Assembly (NCBI RefSeq): GCF_016464375.1
Contig: NZ_JADDIU010000001.1
Span: forward strand, 62,001-126,000
DNA from: Bacillus renqingensis
Lineage (GTDB): Bacteria > Bacillota > Bacilli > Bacillales > Cytobacillaceae
Direction of reading: 5' to 3'
Length of the DNA: 64,000 nucleotides
Shown here: positions 54,407-64,000 of the stretch, piece by piece
How the letters are laid out: every line of letters begins with the position of its first letter
How positions within the stretch are numbered: position 1 is the stretch's first letter
The notes under the pieces: model-generated
The model's input: the letters and a program-made list of their open reading frames with translations, nothing else
Told to the model about the DNA's origin: nothing
The model's database searches: none
Translations under genes and position numbers: made by a program

Positions 54407-56233
54407 TTAATTGACAACATCCTCTAAGGGTTCCACAGCCCCATTCTGGAGGAGAAACAGCTTATGATATAATCCCCTATAAGCCAACAGTTCTTGGTGG
54501 GTACCACGCTCAACAATTTCCCCTTTGTGCAAGACTAGAATTAATTCCGCATCTTGGATCGTCGATAACCGGTGGGCGATGGCTATCGTCGTTCTTCCTT
54601 TTCTCATTTTTGCCAAGGCTGTTTGGATGGCCTCTTCTGTTTCGGTATCAATATTGGCTGTGGCTTCATCGAGAACCAATATTTTTGGATTTGCGGCAAT
54701 CGTTCTTGCAAAGGCAATCAATTGTCGCTGCCCGCTTGAAAAAGTAGACCCGCGCTCAACCACCTTGTGATTATAGCCATCATCAAGACGTTCTATAAAT
54801 GTATCGGCTTGGACAAACTTTGCCGCTTCTTCGACCCGCTGATCTGTCATGCTGCTATGATGAAGACGAATATTATCTTTAATTGTTCCATAAAACAAAA
54901 ACGGATCCTGTAAAACCAAGCCCATTTTCTCCCTTAGTTCATCCTTTGAAAAATCACGTATCGAATGTCCATCAATTAAAATATCACCACGTTCAAACTC
55001 GTAAAAACGCATCATTAGATTAATGATGGAGCTCTTCCCACTGCCGGTATGACCGACAAGGGCGACGGTTTCACCCGGATTCGCTGTAAAGGAAATATTT
55101 TTTAACACATCACGTTTACCATCATAGGAAAAGCTTACATTCTTAAATTTGATTTTCCCTTCGGTAATGGATAAAGGCTGATCTTCGTTTTGGACCGGTG
55201 CAAGCTCCTGTTCATCTAACAATTTGAACACCCGGGAACCGGCAACAATTGCCTGCTGATATAAAGAAAGCCGCATCATCATTTGGTTAACTGGTTCGAA
55301 AAATCGATCCAAATAATTGATAAACGCATAAATAACCCCGATTTGGATTGTATGTGTGAAAGAGGTTATCCCAAAATAGCTTAAAACGATGATTAAGGCA
55401 ACAATATAAATCAGGTCAATCGCAGGTCTTAACAGCAAACCATCAATTTTGATATTCTTCATCCCCGCATTATAGTGCTGCTCATTGATGTCACCAAACT
55501 CCTTGCGAAGGCGTTTTTCCTGGCGAAATACTTGAATAATGGACATCCCTTGGAGCGACTCACTTAGTTTTGCATTCAGCTGGCTAAGTCTTTCACGCAT
55601 ATCAAGATAAAACCTGGAACTCCATTTTCGGTATAGCACCATTACAAATAGTAAAATTGGAATGATAATGACACAAAGCAATGCCAATTTAACGTTTAAA
55701 ATAAACATCGTAATAAAAATACCTATAAGCAAAAACCCGCTTTGTATAAACGTAGAAATGACCGTTTCAAACATATCTTTTATTGCTTCGGTGTCATTCG
55801 TTACCCGTGAGACAATGCTGCCGGCCGGTGTATTGTCAAAATATTTTAATCCAAGTGCCTGTACTTTTGAAAAAACATCAATTCTCAGTTGTTGTATGAT
55901 GTGTAAGGCGATTTCTTGAAATTTGACTAACTGGAAAAAGAGCAGAATCGATTTGATAATTTGAATTCCCATATAGGTAGACCCAAGCATAAGCAATGGT
56001 TGAAACTCAAGCCTCCTAGGCTGCAGGTAGTCATCAATAAAGGTAGCGACAAGGATTGGCAGGATAATGTCTCCGATTGTTGTTAATAGCAGCAGGAGGA
56101 AGGCCCAGGCAATTATTTTTTTATGGGGCTTTGTATAGGAAAGTAGACGAAAAAGTACCTTTCGTTGTTCACGCCCTGAGAGCTCTATTTTTTCTTCCAT
56201 TTTACTGTCCTCCAAGTTCAACGAGTTCTTCAA
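54407..56233 (-). CDS. ABC exporter half-transporter, catalytic partner (YheH/BmrD-like)
   Basis: A 608-residue type IV ABC exporter half: six membrane helices in residues 30-340, then the nucleotide-binding domain with Walker A GHTGSGKSS, Q loop and Walker B ILVLDEATANID that keeps the catalytic glutamate. Its signature motif is FSSGQRQ instead of LSGGQ. It overlaps the upstream half-transporter by 32 bp. The two form a heterodimer with one degenerate ATP site, as in B. subtilis BmrC/BmrD multidrug exporters. Confidence 0.92.
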   Translation of the reverse strand: MKNSLNLEDSKMEEKIELSGREQRKVLFRLLSYTKPHKKIIAWAFLLLLLTTIGDIILPILVATFIDDYLQPRRLEFQPLLMLGSTYMGIQIIKSILLFFQLVKFQEIALHIIQQLRIDVFSKVQALGLKYFDNTPAGSIVSRVTNDTEAIKDMFETVISTFIQSGFLLIGIFITMFILNVKLALLCVIIIPILLFVMVLYRKWSSRFYLDMRERLSQLNAKLSESLQGMSIIQVFRQEKRLRKEFGDINEQHYNAGMKNIKIDGLLLRPAIDLIYIVALIIVLSYFGITSFTHTIQIGVIYAFINYLDRFFEPVNQMMMRLSLYQQAIVAGSRVFKLLDEQELAPVQNEDQPLSITEGKIKFKNVSFSYDGKRDVLKNISFTANPGETVALVGHTGSGKSSIINLMMRFYEFERGDILIDGHSIRDFSKDELREKMGLVLQDPFLFYGTIKDNIRLHHSSMTDQRVEEAAKFVQADTFIERLDDGYNHKVVERGSTFSSGQRQLIAFARTIAANPKILVLDEATANIDTETEEAIQTALAKMRKGRTTIAIAHRLSTIQDAELILVLHKGEIVERGTHQELLAYRGLYHKLFLLQNGAVEPLEDVVN

Positions 56234-57953
56234 GCTGCTGGTGTAAATACATATTTTTGTACCACCCGTCCGCTTCCATCAGGTCCTTATGGGTTCCTCT
56301 TTCAATGATCCTTCCTTCCTCTAGAACCAGAATTTGATTGGCATGTTGAATTGCACTTAAGCGGTGTGAAGTGATGATTGTTGTTTTCCCTTCACGATTT
56401 TGTTTCAACGATGAAAGGATGGCCTCTTCCGTTTTTGCATCAACGGCCGATAAGGAATCATCAAGAATCAATACTTCAGGATTCATTAACAGCGCCCGGG
56501 CAATCGAAATCCTCTGTTTCTGGCCGCCGGATAATGATACTCCGCGCTCTCCAACAATCGTATGATAACCATCGGTAAATTGCAGAATATCTTCATGAAT
56601 ATTGGCTAATCTTGCAGCCTGTTCGATCTGCTCCATCGTAGCATTAGGATTAGAAAAAGCGATATTTTGGGCAATATCTGCAGAAAATAAGAAATGATCC
56701 TGCGGCACGTAGCCCACAGCCTCACGTAAGTTATCCAGCTTATAATCCGCTAATCTTTTCCCTCCAAATAGAATTTCGCCTTGATAGCCTTCAAATTCTC
56801 GTATTAATAACTTTAGTAAAGTGGTCTTTCCTGAACCCGTTTTACCAACAATTCCAAGTGTTTCTCCTCTGCTTAAGGAAAAATAGATATCCTTTAAGAT
56901 TGGCCGTGATTCACCAGGATAGGTAAATTCAACCAGCCGATACTCGATATCCCCGCACGGAACAACCTCCAGGGCATTTTCCAAATCAATAATTTCCACA
57001 TTTTCCCTTAAAAGGGCAGAAACACGATCATAAGAGGCACGACCACGTTCGACAATATTAAATAACCAGCCAAAGGCAAGCATTGGCCAAACTAATAGCC
57101 CTAAATAGGTAGTAAACGAAATTAATTGACCAATGGTTAATTCATCGTTGAGGACATATCTTCCTCCGAACACAATCGCTAAGAAAAAGGAAATTCCGAC
57201 AATAATCGATATAGTAGGATCATAAAGAGAATCAATTTTTGCGACCAGCATGTTTTTCTGAACAACATCTTCTGATTGTTTTCGAAAATCTTCAATATCT
57301 TCTTGTTCCTGTCCAAAGGTTTTGATGACCTTTATTCCCATGATACTTTCTTGGGTCTTATCATTTAGTGAGGAGAATGCTTCCTGCGCCTTGTAAAAAC
57401 TTCTATGCAGCATCGTCCCAAACCAACTGGTCAATAAAGCCATAAACGGCATAGGAATCAAACAGATTAACGTTAGTTTCCAGCTTATTGTAAAGGCCAT
57501 AGCAATGATGACAAAACCGCCGGTCGAAAGTGAATCAACTAGTGTCAAAATTCCCGATCCCGCCGTTTGCTGAATTGCAGATAAGTCGTTTGTTGCATGG
57601 GCCATTAAATCTCCGATACGGCTCTTTTGATAAAAGGCTGGAGACATATTAGTAAAGTGGTGATACAATCGTTTTCTTAAGATTTTGCTAAGCTTAACGG
57701 CTGAACCAAAAATCATGATTCGCCAGTAATATCTTAAGACGTACATCGCAAGTCCCACAGCAATAAGAACAAACATCCACTCGACAAGTAATCCGAAAGT
57801 CAGCGTTCCTTCATTAATATCATCTGCGATAACACCAATTATTTTGGGCGGCACCAGCTGCAGCAATGCCACGAGTAACAATAGAAAGACTCCAACAATA
57901 TATGATTTTTTCTCCTGTTTAAAAAACCAGCCCAAATCTAAAAAAACTTTCAT
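56202..57953 (-). CDS. ABC exporter half-transporter, degenerate partner (YheI/BmrC-like)
   Basis: A 583-residue ABC exporter half. The Walker A GKTGSGKTT and the signature LSGGQKQR are normal, but Walker B is LILDDSLSAVD, with Asp in place of the catalytic Glu. The start MKVFLDLGWFFKQ at 57953 follows GGGGGCGG; the frame opens at 57986. First gene of the pair. With the partner's altered signature, one of the two ATP sites is expected to be inactive. Substrate probably hydrophobic drugs; not proved. Confidence 0.92.
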   Translation of the reverse strand: MKVFLDLGWFFKQEKKSYIVGVFLLLLVALLQLVPPKIIGVIADDINEGTLTFGLLVEWMFVLIAVGLAMYVLRYYWRIMIFGSAVKLSKILRKRLYHHFTNMSPAFYQKSRIGDLMAHATNDLSAIQQTAGSGILTLVDSLSTGGFVIIAMAFTISWKLTLICLIPMPFMALLTSWFGTMLHRSFYKAQEAFSSLNDKTQESIMGIKVIKTFGQEQEDIEDFRKQSEDVVQKNMLVAKIDSLYDPTISIIVGISFFLAIVFGGRYVLNDELTIGQLISFTTYLGLLVWPMLAFGWLFNIVERGRASYDRVSALLRENVEIIDLENALEVVPCGDIEYRLVEFTYPGESRPILKDIYFSLSRGETLGIVGKTGSGKTTLLKLLIREFEGYQGEILFGGKRLADYKLDNLREAVGYVPQDHFLFSADIAQNIAFSNPNATMEQIEQAARLANIHEDILQFTDGYHTIVGERGVSLSGGQKQRISIARALLMNPEVLILDDSLSAVDAKTEEAILSSLKQNREGKTTIITSHRLSAIQHANQILVLEEGRIIERGTHKDLMEADGWYKNMYLHQQLEELVELGGQ

Positions 57954-58087
57954 ATATCCGCCCCCAAAAATCGATATCTTAAACAATTTCCTCTTTATAG
58001 TAAAACAAAAATACTATTTAGTCTGCCGAAGATTCATTTTATCAAATATTTGTAAAATAATAAAGATTAAGACTCACTCTTTTAGCT

Positions 58088-58111
58088 CATGAAAAAAGCA
58101 CCCATTTCATG
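58088..58111 (-). terminator. Terminator after yneF
   Basis: On the minus strand AGCACTCAT and ATGGGTGCT arms followed by TTTTTT. Confidence 0.8.
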
Positions 58112-58125
58112 AGTGCTTGTCCGTT

Positions 58126-58338
58126 TTATTTCATTTGCTTGTTCATCGCATTCATCATTTGATTAATCTTCTTTTGCGACGGTTTCTGGCCCATCTGCAT
58201 CATCATTGTTTTTAACATTTGTTCATTAATTGGTGGATTTTTCTTTAAATAGCTCATCATATATTTACGAGCAATGAAAAATCCTAGTGCTACACCAGCA
58301 ACTAATGCTAGTATACCAACTAGAATGTACATACCCAT
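58126..58338 (-). CDS. yneF: YneF-family membrane protein (UPF0154)
   Basis: A 70-residue protein with one N-terminal membrane helix ([20 protein letters not shown]) and a methionine-rich cytosolic tail ([21 protein letters not shown]), as in YneF and the mycoplasmal homologues. ATG follows GAAGGAGGAAG. It lies downstream of sirA, as in B. subtilis. Function is unknown. Confidence 0.93.
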   Translation of the reverse strand: MGMYILVGILALVAGVALGFFIARKYMMSYLKKNPPINEQMLKTMMMQMGQKPSQKKINQMMNAMNKQMK

Positions 58339-58414
58339 TCAACTTCCTCCTTCATGTTGTCTACCATACTACAGTGTACTAAAAAAAAAGTCTTTAGACA
58401 ATATTTCGTTACGT

Positions 58415-58855
58415 TTAGACAAATTTTCTTTCTTTAATTGGCTTTAACCAGCCAAATCGCTCATGTTCCAGGTCTATCGCTAAAAAGGAGGCTTCACATT
58501 TCCTAAGAACTTCGAAAAAAACGGTCTCTGCTTCATAACTGCCTTGTGCCTCTACAATAATTAGATCTTGAAACACCTCTAACTTTGCCTTACTTATTTT
58601 TCCACTTAGTTCAATTGTATATGCACCGCGTTCTGCTTTAAATCCCTTTATTCTTCCAAGCTGCTTTTGAACCAGCTGATGGATTTTTAAAACCTCTAGT
58701 TTTTTCGATATAAAGTCAATTTGTCTTTTCGTAATAAATTTTAGCTCGCCGTTCGCGTTTTGATGTTCTTGGAAAAGTTGAAAAAACAATCGTTCTCGTC
58801 CGAAGTAATGAGCGGCAAATTCATCTTCTATTAAATAAAGCCGATATTTTCTCAC
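58415..58855 (-). CDS. sirA: Sporulation inhibitor of replication SirA
   Basis: A 146-residue protein homologous to YneE/SirA: YLIEDEFAAHYFGRERLFFQLFQ near the N-terminus and GSYEAETVFFEVLRKCEASFLAID with the GWLKPIKERKFV end. SirA binds DnaA domain I during sporulation and blocks new rounds of replication. The GTG start at 58855 follows AAGGAGAGG; the frame opens at 58906. Neighbours yneF and tkt match B. subtilis. Confidence 0.92.
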   Translation of the reverse strand: MRKYRLYLIEDEFAAHYFGRERLFFQLFQEHQNANGELKFITKRQIDFISKKLEVLKIHQLVQKQLGRIKGFKAERGAYTIELSGKISKAKLEVFQDLIIVEAQGSYEAETVFFEVLRKCEASFLAIDLEHERFGWLKPIKERKFV

Positions 58856-59024
58856 ACTGACCTCTCCTTCGTTGACAACCTTTTTTTCATTATAGAAAAT
58901 ACGCATTGAAACATTTGTCTTTCGGCGGCAAAAAATTTCACTAATTTTGTCAAATAGCGTTTTTTAGTCCTTCTTTAATTATTTCGCTATCTCCTTGCCT
59001 TTTTCCTCTCGCAAAAGAAAAAAA

Positions 59025-59053
59025 GAGAGTACGGATAGAAACCGTACTCTCTT
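59025..59053 (-). terminator. Terminator after tkt
   Basis: AGAGAGTACGG and CCGTACTCTCT arms; T tract on the minus-strand exit. Confidence 0.85.
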
Positions 59054-59063
59054 GATTCATTTC

Positions 59064-61070
59064 TTATTTTTGCAGTAGCCCTTTAACGAGGGATACAACA
59101 TTGTTTACGTTAAATCCGTACTCTTCCATTACCTTTTCACCTGGTGCAGAGGCGCCAAATTTATCGATGGCCAATACTTCACCTTCATCACCGACATATT
59201 TATGCCAGCCAAAGGATGCCCCAACTTCGATACCAAGACGTTTTTTCACATTCTTAGGCAGTACAGAATCTTTATATTCTTGAGTTTGTGCTTCAAAGCG
59301 ATCCCATGAAGGCATGCTTACAACAGCTACGTCTACCCCTTCACCGGCAAGGACCTTTTGTGCTTCAACGGCAAGGCTGACTTCAGAACCGCTTGCCAAA
59401 AGAAGTGCATCTGGTGTCTCTTTTGTTGCAGGTGAAACCACATAAGCCCCTTTTGATACGCCTTCATATGCCTTTTGATCTGTACCTTTTAAGGTTGGTA
59501 AATTCTGGCGTGTTAATACAAGGGCCGTTGGCTTGTTCGTAGATTCAACCGCCAGCTTCCATGCTGCAGCCGTTTCATTCCCATCTGCTGGCCGGATCAC
59601 TGAAAGATTAGGCATTGCCCGTAATGCCGCAAGCTGCTCAATAGGTTCATGTGTCGGCCCATCTTCTCCAACCGCAATACTATCATGAGTAAATACGTAA
59701 GTGACGGGTAATCCCATTAGGGCGGCAAGACGAATTGCCGGACGGAGATAATCAGAGAAGACAAAGAAGGTCCCGCCAAACACTTTGACACCACCGTGCA
59801 GGGCTATACCATTCATCGCTGCACCCATCGCAAATTCACGTACACCAAACCAGATATTACGGCCTTCATAAGCACCTGGCGCATAATCGCCCGAATCTTT
59901 TATCATGGTTTTATTAGACCCGGCCAGATCTGCTGAGCCGCCAATAAGAATTGGTAAGTTTTTAGCAATTCCATTTATGGCTTCACCTGATGATGCACGA
60001 CTTGCTAAAGCCTTCCCTTCACTGTAAACCGGAACATCCTTGTCCCAGCCCTCAGGAAGCTCATGCTTTAAGGCTAATTCAAGCTGTGCACCAAGTTCCG
60101 GATAGTCTTTTTTGTACTGAGCGAAAAGGTCATTCCATTCTTTTTCCTTCTTTTGACCATTTTCTGCAATATGTTTCTTGAAGTTTTCGTAGACTCCTTC
60201 CGGAACATAGAAATCTTCCTCAAATGTCCATTTATAAGCCTCTTTTGTTAACTTTAATTCGTCCGCTCCAAGTGGCGCACCATGAACGCCGGAAGTACCT
60301 GCACGATTAGGAGAGCCGTAGCCGATAACCGTCCTTACCTCAATCATCGTTGGTCGATTGAGATCATTTCTCGCTTCTTCAAGAGCTGCAGCAATTTCTT
60401 CAAAATTATTACCATCTTCCACACGCAGGTATTGCCATCCGTATGCTTCGAATCGTCCCTTTACACTTTCGGAAAATGATTTATTAAGGTCGCCGTCTAA
60501 GGAAATATCATTTGAGTCATAAAGAACAACTAAACGGCCTAATTTCAGGTGACCCGCAAGTGATGCTGCCTCAGCGGAAACCCCCTCCATTAAATCGCCA
60601 TCCCCACAAATACTATATGTAAAATGGTTCACAAGTTCATACTGTTCTTTATTATATACACTTGCCAAATGTCTTTCTGCCATTGCCATACCCACTGCCA
60701 TGGCAATCCCTTGTCCAAGTGGCCCAGTTGTTGCTTCGACCCCTTCTGTATGTCTGTACTCAGGGTGTCCCGGGGTCTTACTTCCCCATTGACGAAATTG
60801 CTTTAAATCTTCCATTGTCAAATTATAACCGGATAAATGCAGCAGGCTATATAACAATGCAGAGCCGTGTCCAGCCGATAACACAAAACGGTCACGGTTA
60901 AACCACTTAGGGTTTTGGGGGTTATGGTTCATAAACCTCGTCCATAGCGTGTAAGCCATCGGCGCTGCACCCATTGGCATTCCTGGGTGTCCTGAGTTTG
61001 CTTTCTCAATTGCATCAATAGAGAGCGTCCGGATGGTGGTTACAGATAAATCATCAATAGTATTAAACAT
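59064..61070 (-). CDS. tkt: Transketolase
   Basis: A 668-residue thiamine-diphosphate enzyme of the pentose phosphate pathway. The ThDP motif is [20 protein letters not shown] (near residue 155); [19 protein letters not shown] and the catalytic [17 protein letters not shown] (near 470) are intact. ATG at 61070 is preferred over the adjacent TTG (61073), with GAAAGGATG upstream. Single gene. Confidence 0.97.
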   Translation of the reverse strand: MFNTIDDLSVTTIRTLSIDAIEKANSGHPGMPMGAAPMAYTLWTRFMNHNPQNPKWFNRDRFVLSAGHGSALLYSLLHLSGYNLTMEDLKQFRQWGSKTPGHPEYRHTEGVEATTGPLGQGIAMAVGMAMAERHLASVYNKEQYELVNHFTYSICGDGDLMEGVSAEAASLAGHLKLGRLVVLYDSNDISLDGDLNKSFSESVKGRFEAYGWQYLRVEDGNNFEEIAAALEEARNDLNRPTMIEVRTVIGYGSPNRAGTSGVHGAPLGADELKLTKEAYKWTFEEDFYVPEGVYENFKKHIAENGQKKEKEWNDLFAQYKKDYPELGAQLELALKHELPEGWDKDVPVYSEGKALASRASSGEAINGIAKNLPILIGGSADLAGSNKTMIKDSGDYAPGAYEGRNIWFGVREFAMGAAMNGIALHGGVKVFGGTFFVFSDYLRPAIRLAALMGLPVTYVFTHDSIAVGEDGPTHEPIEQLAALRAMPNLSVIRPADGNETAAAWKLAVESTNKPTALVLTRQNLPTLKGTDQKAYEGVSKGAYVVSPATKETPDALLLASGSEVSLAVEAQKVLAGEGVDVAVVSMPSWDRFEAQTQEYKDSVLPKNVKKRLGIEVGASFGWHKYVGDEGEVLAIDKFGASAPGEKVMEEYGFNVNNVVSLVKGLLQK

Positions 61071-61240
61071 CAATTACATCCTTTCTCTATCACTAGGATA
61101 ATAAGTACATCATTAATAATATAGTGCAATCAAATATAATTCAACAAATTGTACTACTAAAGGTCGATTGTTATTTATTTTGACACAGAAAAAATTTTAT
61201 ATGTAGAAAGGAATACAACTTGTAGCCTTCCTTTTTCATT

Positions 61241-61471
61241 TTAATGAAGTTTATTTTGCTTTCTTGCTTTAATTTTTTCTGGTGTAACGTCATTTCCCAA
61301 TGGATCAATAATTTTGGTATTTGTTAACGTTTCTAGCATATTGGAACGGAATGCAGCCAAATACTCACTTCTTAATTTTGATTGCTCTTTTGCTTCTATT
61401 TCTGTTAAGCCTGATGCTTTTGCTTTTCTGGCAAGTTTATTGATTCTGGCTATTTTCTCTTTGGATAGCAT
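61241..61471 (-). CDS. ynzC: YnzC-family protein (DUF896)
   Basis: A 76-residue helical-hairpin protein with the motif [30 protein letters not shown] and the [14 protein letters not shown] tail, matching YnzC. ATG follows GAAAGGATG. Downstream of yneB in the SOS operon, as in B. subtilis. Function unknown. Confidence 0.94.
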   Translation of the reverse strand: MLSKEKIARINKLARKAKASGLTEIEAKEQSKLRSEYLAAFRSNMLETLTNTKIIDPLGNDVTPEKIKARKQNKLH

Positions 61472-61548
61472 TCAAGCACATCCTTTCAAAAGATTTATTA
61501 CATAAATTTTAATTTACTAAAAAAAGGACATGGTGACAAGAGAAATAG

Positions 61549-62527
<979 letters not shown>

Positions 62528-62544
62528 CGAATAACACCTCTATT

Positions 62545-62623
62545 AGAATATATGTTCGTTTGTTTATTTTTATTATAATCCGAACGTCTGTTTTGTGTCA
62601 ATATTATTTCGAACTTATGTTTG
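62545..62623. promoter_or_regulatory. Three LexA (SOS) boxes between yneA and lexA
   Basis: Sites agreeing with CGAACnnnnGTTYG: AGAATATATGTTCG (62545-62558), CGAACGTCTGTTTT (62581-62594) and CGAACTTATGTTTG (62610-62623). LexA can repress both divergent units. Confidence 0.9.
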
Positions 62624-62684
62624 TATAAAAAATAAGTTAATGATATAATAAAGACAACATCAACAAGCCGAGGTGGATTTTATT

Positions 62685-63308
62685 ATGGTGAAAATATCAA
62701 AGCGTCAGCAGGATATTCTTAATTTCATAAAAGATGAGGTTAAGAGTAAAGGATATCCCCCTTCAGTTCGGGAAATCGGAGAAGCTGTTGGTTTGGCATC
62801 AAGTTCGACTGTTCATGGTCACTTAGCTAGATTAGAAAGTAAAGGTCTTATTAGACGGGACCCTACAAAACCGAGAGCGATAGAGATTTTGGAAGTGGAC
62901 GAAAACGCCCATATTCCAAGAAATCAGGTCGTGAACGTACCTGTCGTAGGGAAAGTAACGGCAGGACTGCCCATCACTGCCATTGAAAACATTGAGGAAT
63001 ATTTCCCTCTGCCTGAAAGATTAGTACCATCCGACGAGCAAGTATTTATGCTGGAGATTATGGGGGAAAGTATGATTGAGGCAGGGATTCTTGATGGGGA
63101 TTATGTTATCGTGAAGCAGCAGCAGACTGCAAACAACGGTGATATCGTTGTAGCGATGACAGAGGACGATGAAGCTACTTGTAAAAGGTTTTTCAAAGAG
63201 AAGGAATACGTCCGCCTACAGCCGGAAAATCCCACTATGGAGCCGATTATCCTAAAAAATGTATCTATTTTAGGTAAGGTGATAGGGGTTTATCGTCAAA
63301 TTCATTAA
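62685..63308 (+). CDS. lexA: SOS repressor LexA
   Basis: A 207-residue repressor. The N-terminal winged helix ([25 protein letters not shown]) binds SOS boxes; the C-terminal S24 peptidase domain has the Ala93-Gly94 cleavage site (TAGLP), Ser129 (GESMIEAG) and Lys167 (ATCKRF). ATG at 62685 is chosen over the GTG at 62673, which lies in the ribosome site CGAGGTGG. RecA-induced self-cleavage releases yneA-yneB-ynzC and lexA. Confidence 0.97.
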   Translation: MVKISKRQQDILNFIKDEVKSKGYPPSVREIGEAVGLASSSTVHGHLARLESKGLIRRDPTKPRAIEILEVDENAHIPRNQVVNVPVVGKVTAGLPITAIENIEEYFPLPERLVPSDEQVFMLEIMGESMIEAGILDGDYVIVKQQQTANNGDIVVAMTEDDEATCKRFFKEKEYVRLQPENPTMEPIILKNVSILGKVIGVYRQIH

Positions 63309-63320
63309 AGCAAAAGCAGC

Positions 63321-63345
63321 CGGCATTTCATCAATGTCGGCTTTC
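63321..63345 (+). terminator. Terminator after lexA
   Basis: AGCCGGCAT and ATGTCGGCT arms, loop TTCATCA, then TTCATT. Confidence 0.7.
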
Positions 63346-63353
63346 ATTAGTAA

Positions 63354-63375
63354 GAAAAAGCGCAAGCGCCCTGTT
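63354..63375. repeat. End fragment of the dispersed Bacillaceae repeat
   Basis: AAAAAGCGCAAGCGCCCTG is the inverse of the end of the element at 9152-9361. Confidence 0.55.
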
Positions 63376-63384
63376 AGTACAAAA

Positions 63385-63415
63385 AAGCCCTGACACATAG
63401 AGCGCCAAGGCTTAT
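63385..63415 (-). terminator. Probable terminator after glnA
   Basis: On the minus strand AAGCC and GGCTT arms followed by TTTT; short stem with long loop. Confidence 0.5.
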
Positions 63416-63420
63416 CCCTT

Positions 63421-64000
63421 TTAATACATCTGCAAATATTGCTCGCGTTCCCAAGGATGGACTACCGTGCGGAACATATCCCATTCAATCTCTTTTGCAT
63501 CAACAAAGCGTTCAAAGATGTGCTCACCAAGTCCAGCAACAATTACCTCATCTGATTTTAATAGGTCCAATGCTTGGGCCAATGTTGCCGGCAGATCAAT
63601 AATGCCTTCCTCTAAGCGTTCTTCATCACTCATCACATAAATATTGCGGTCAACTGCTGCCGGAGGTGTTAATTTGTTTTTCACTCCATCTAGCCCTGCT
63701 TTTAGAAGTACAGCCATAGCTAGATAAGGGTTCGCTGAAGGATCCACACTGCGGACCTCACAACGTGTACTTAAACCACGAGATGCTGGAATACGAACTA
63801 ATGGCGAACGGTTTCGTGCTGACCAGGCAACATAGCAAGGTGCCTCATAACCGGGTACCAGTCGCTTGTAAGAGTTGACAGTTGGATTGGTTACTGCTGT
63901 AAAGCTTGGTGCATGCTTCAAGATTCCCGCGATAAATTGGCGTGCGGTTTCACTCATTTGTAAGTCGCCAGTTGGGTCGAAAAAGGCATTTTCACCATTT
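63421..64000 (-). CDS. glnA: Glutamine synthetase type I, C-terminal part (cut by window edge)
   Basis: The last 193 residues of the ammonia-assimilating enzyme. The frame is open to the window edge ([22 protein letters not shown]), so the internal Met at 63957 is not the start. Recognisable: [39 protein letters not shown] and [16 protein letters not shown], with the C-terminal [12 protein letters not shown]. The C-terminal tail is the part that mediates feedback regulation and contact with GlnR/TnrA in bacilli. The gene continues upstream outside the window. Confidence 0.96.
   Translation of the reverse strand, partial: NGENAFFDPTGDLQMSETARQFIAGILKHAPSFTAVTNPTVNSYKRLVPGYEAPCYVAWSARNRSPLVRIPASRGLSTRCEVRSVDPSANPYLAMAVLLKAGLDGVKNKLTPPAAVDRNIYVMSDEERLEEGIIDLPATLAQALDLLKSDEVIVAGLGEHIFERFVDAKEIEWDMFRTVVHPWEREQYLQMY

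Overview
This is a low-to-moderate GC, endospore-forming Firmicute of the Bacillaceae (Bacillus/Neobacillus-like). Supporting evidence: gerA-type germination operon, Spo0E-like phosphatase, KinA-like sensor kinase, SirA, CotF-like coat proteins, strong AGGAGG-type ribosome sites with TTG/GTG starts, and the block tkt - sirA(yneE) - yneF, with ynzC - yneB - yneA / lexA - glnA, which matches the B. subtilis yne region. No prophage, CRISPR array or intact insertion sequence was seen; the window is mostly chromosomal core with small accessory modules.

Layout: 1-9.1 kb holds the 5' end of proS behind a proline T-box, a MarR/MMPL efflux pair, an Na+/alanine symporter, an LD-carboxypeptidase and a TerD - zinc ribbon - TerB-like fusion. 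9.4-12.8 kb holds selB and mntH with an MntR box. 13-18.3 kb holds a histidine phosphatase, sbcC/sbcD and a cold shock gene. 18.6-24.3 kb holds a cobalamin-binding radical SAM protein, a candidate structured small RNA (20.6 kb), small proteins and a MarR / CBS protein / MFS module. 24.4-32 kb holds YitT, an aldo-keto reductase, an MBL hydrolase, htpG behind a perfect CIRCE, a prolyl-4-hydroxylase-like gene and a PAS kinase.

32-39.2 kb is a sulfur island. It runs from sulfate activation (cysC, sat) through reduction to sulfite (cysH) to phosphosulfolactate synthase, with a histidine phosphatase overlapping the synthase where B. subtilis carries a ComB-type phosphatase. MFS, TauE/SafE and YitE-like membrane proteins flank it. 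The simplest reading is a sulfate-to-3-sulfolactate pathway for spores.

39.2-43.3 kb is a four-gene germinant receptor operon (A-C-D-B). 43.4-51.4 kb mixes small membrane proteins, transporters, a glycosyltransferase, a phosphoesterase and coat proteins. 51.7 kb carries tRNA-Sec (UCA anticodon), which together with selB shows selenocysteine decoding capacity. 52-64 kb holds the yneK / ccdC / ccdA cluster (no ccdB), a Spo0E-like gene, a heterodimeric ABC exporter with split degenerate sites, yneF, sirA, tkt, ynzC, the SOS module yneB-yneA / lexA with three LexA boxes, and the 3' part of glnA.
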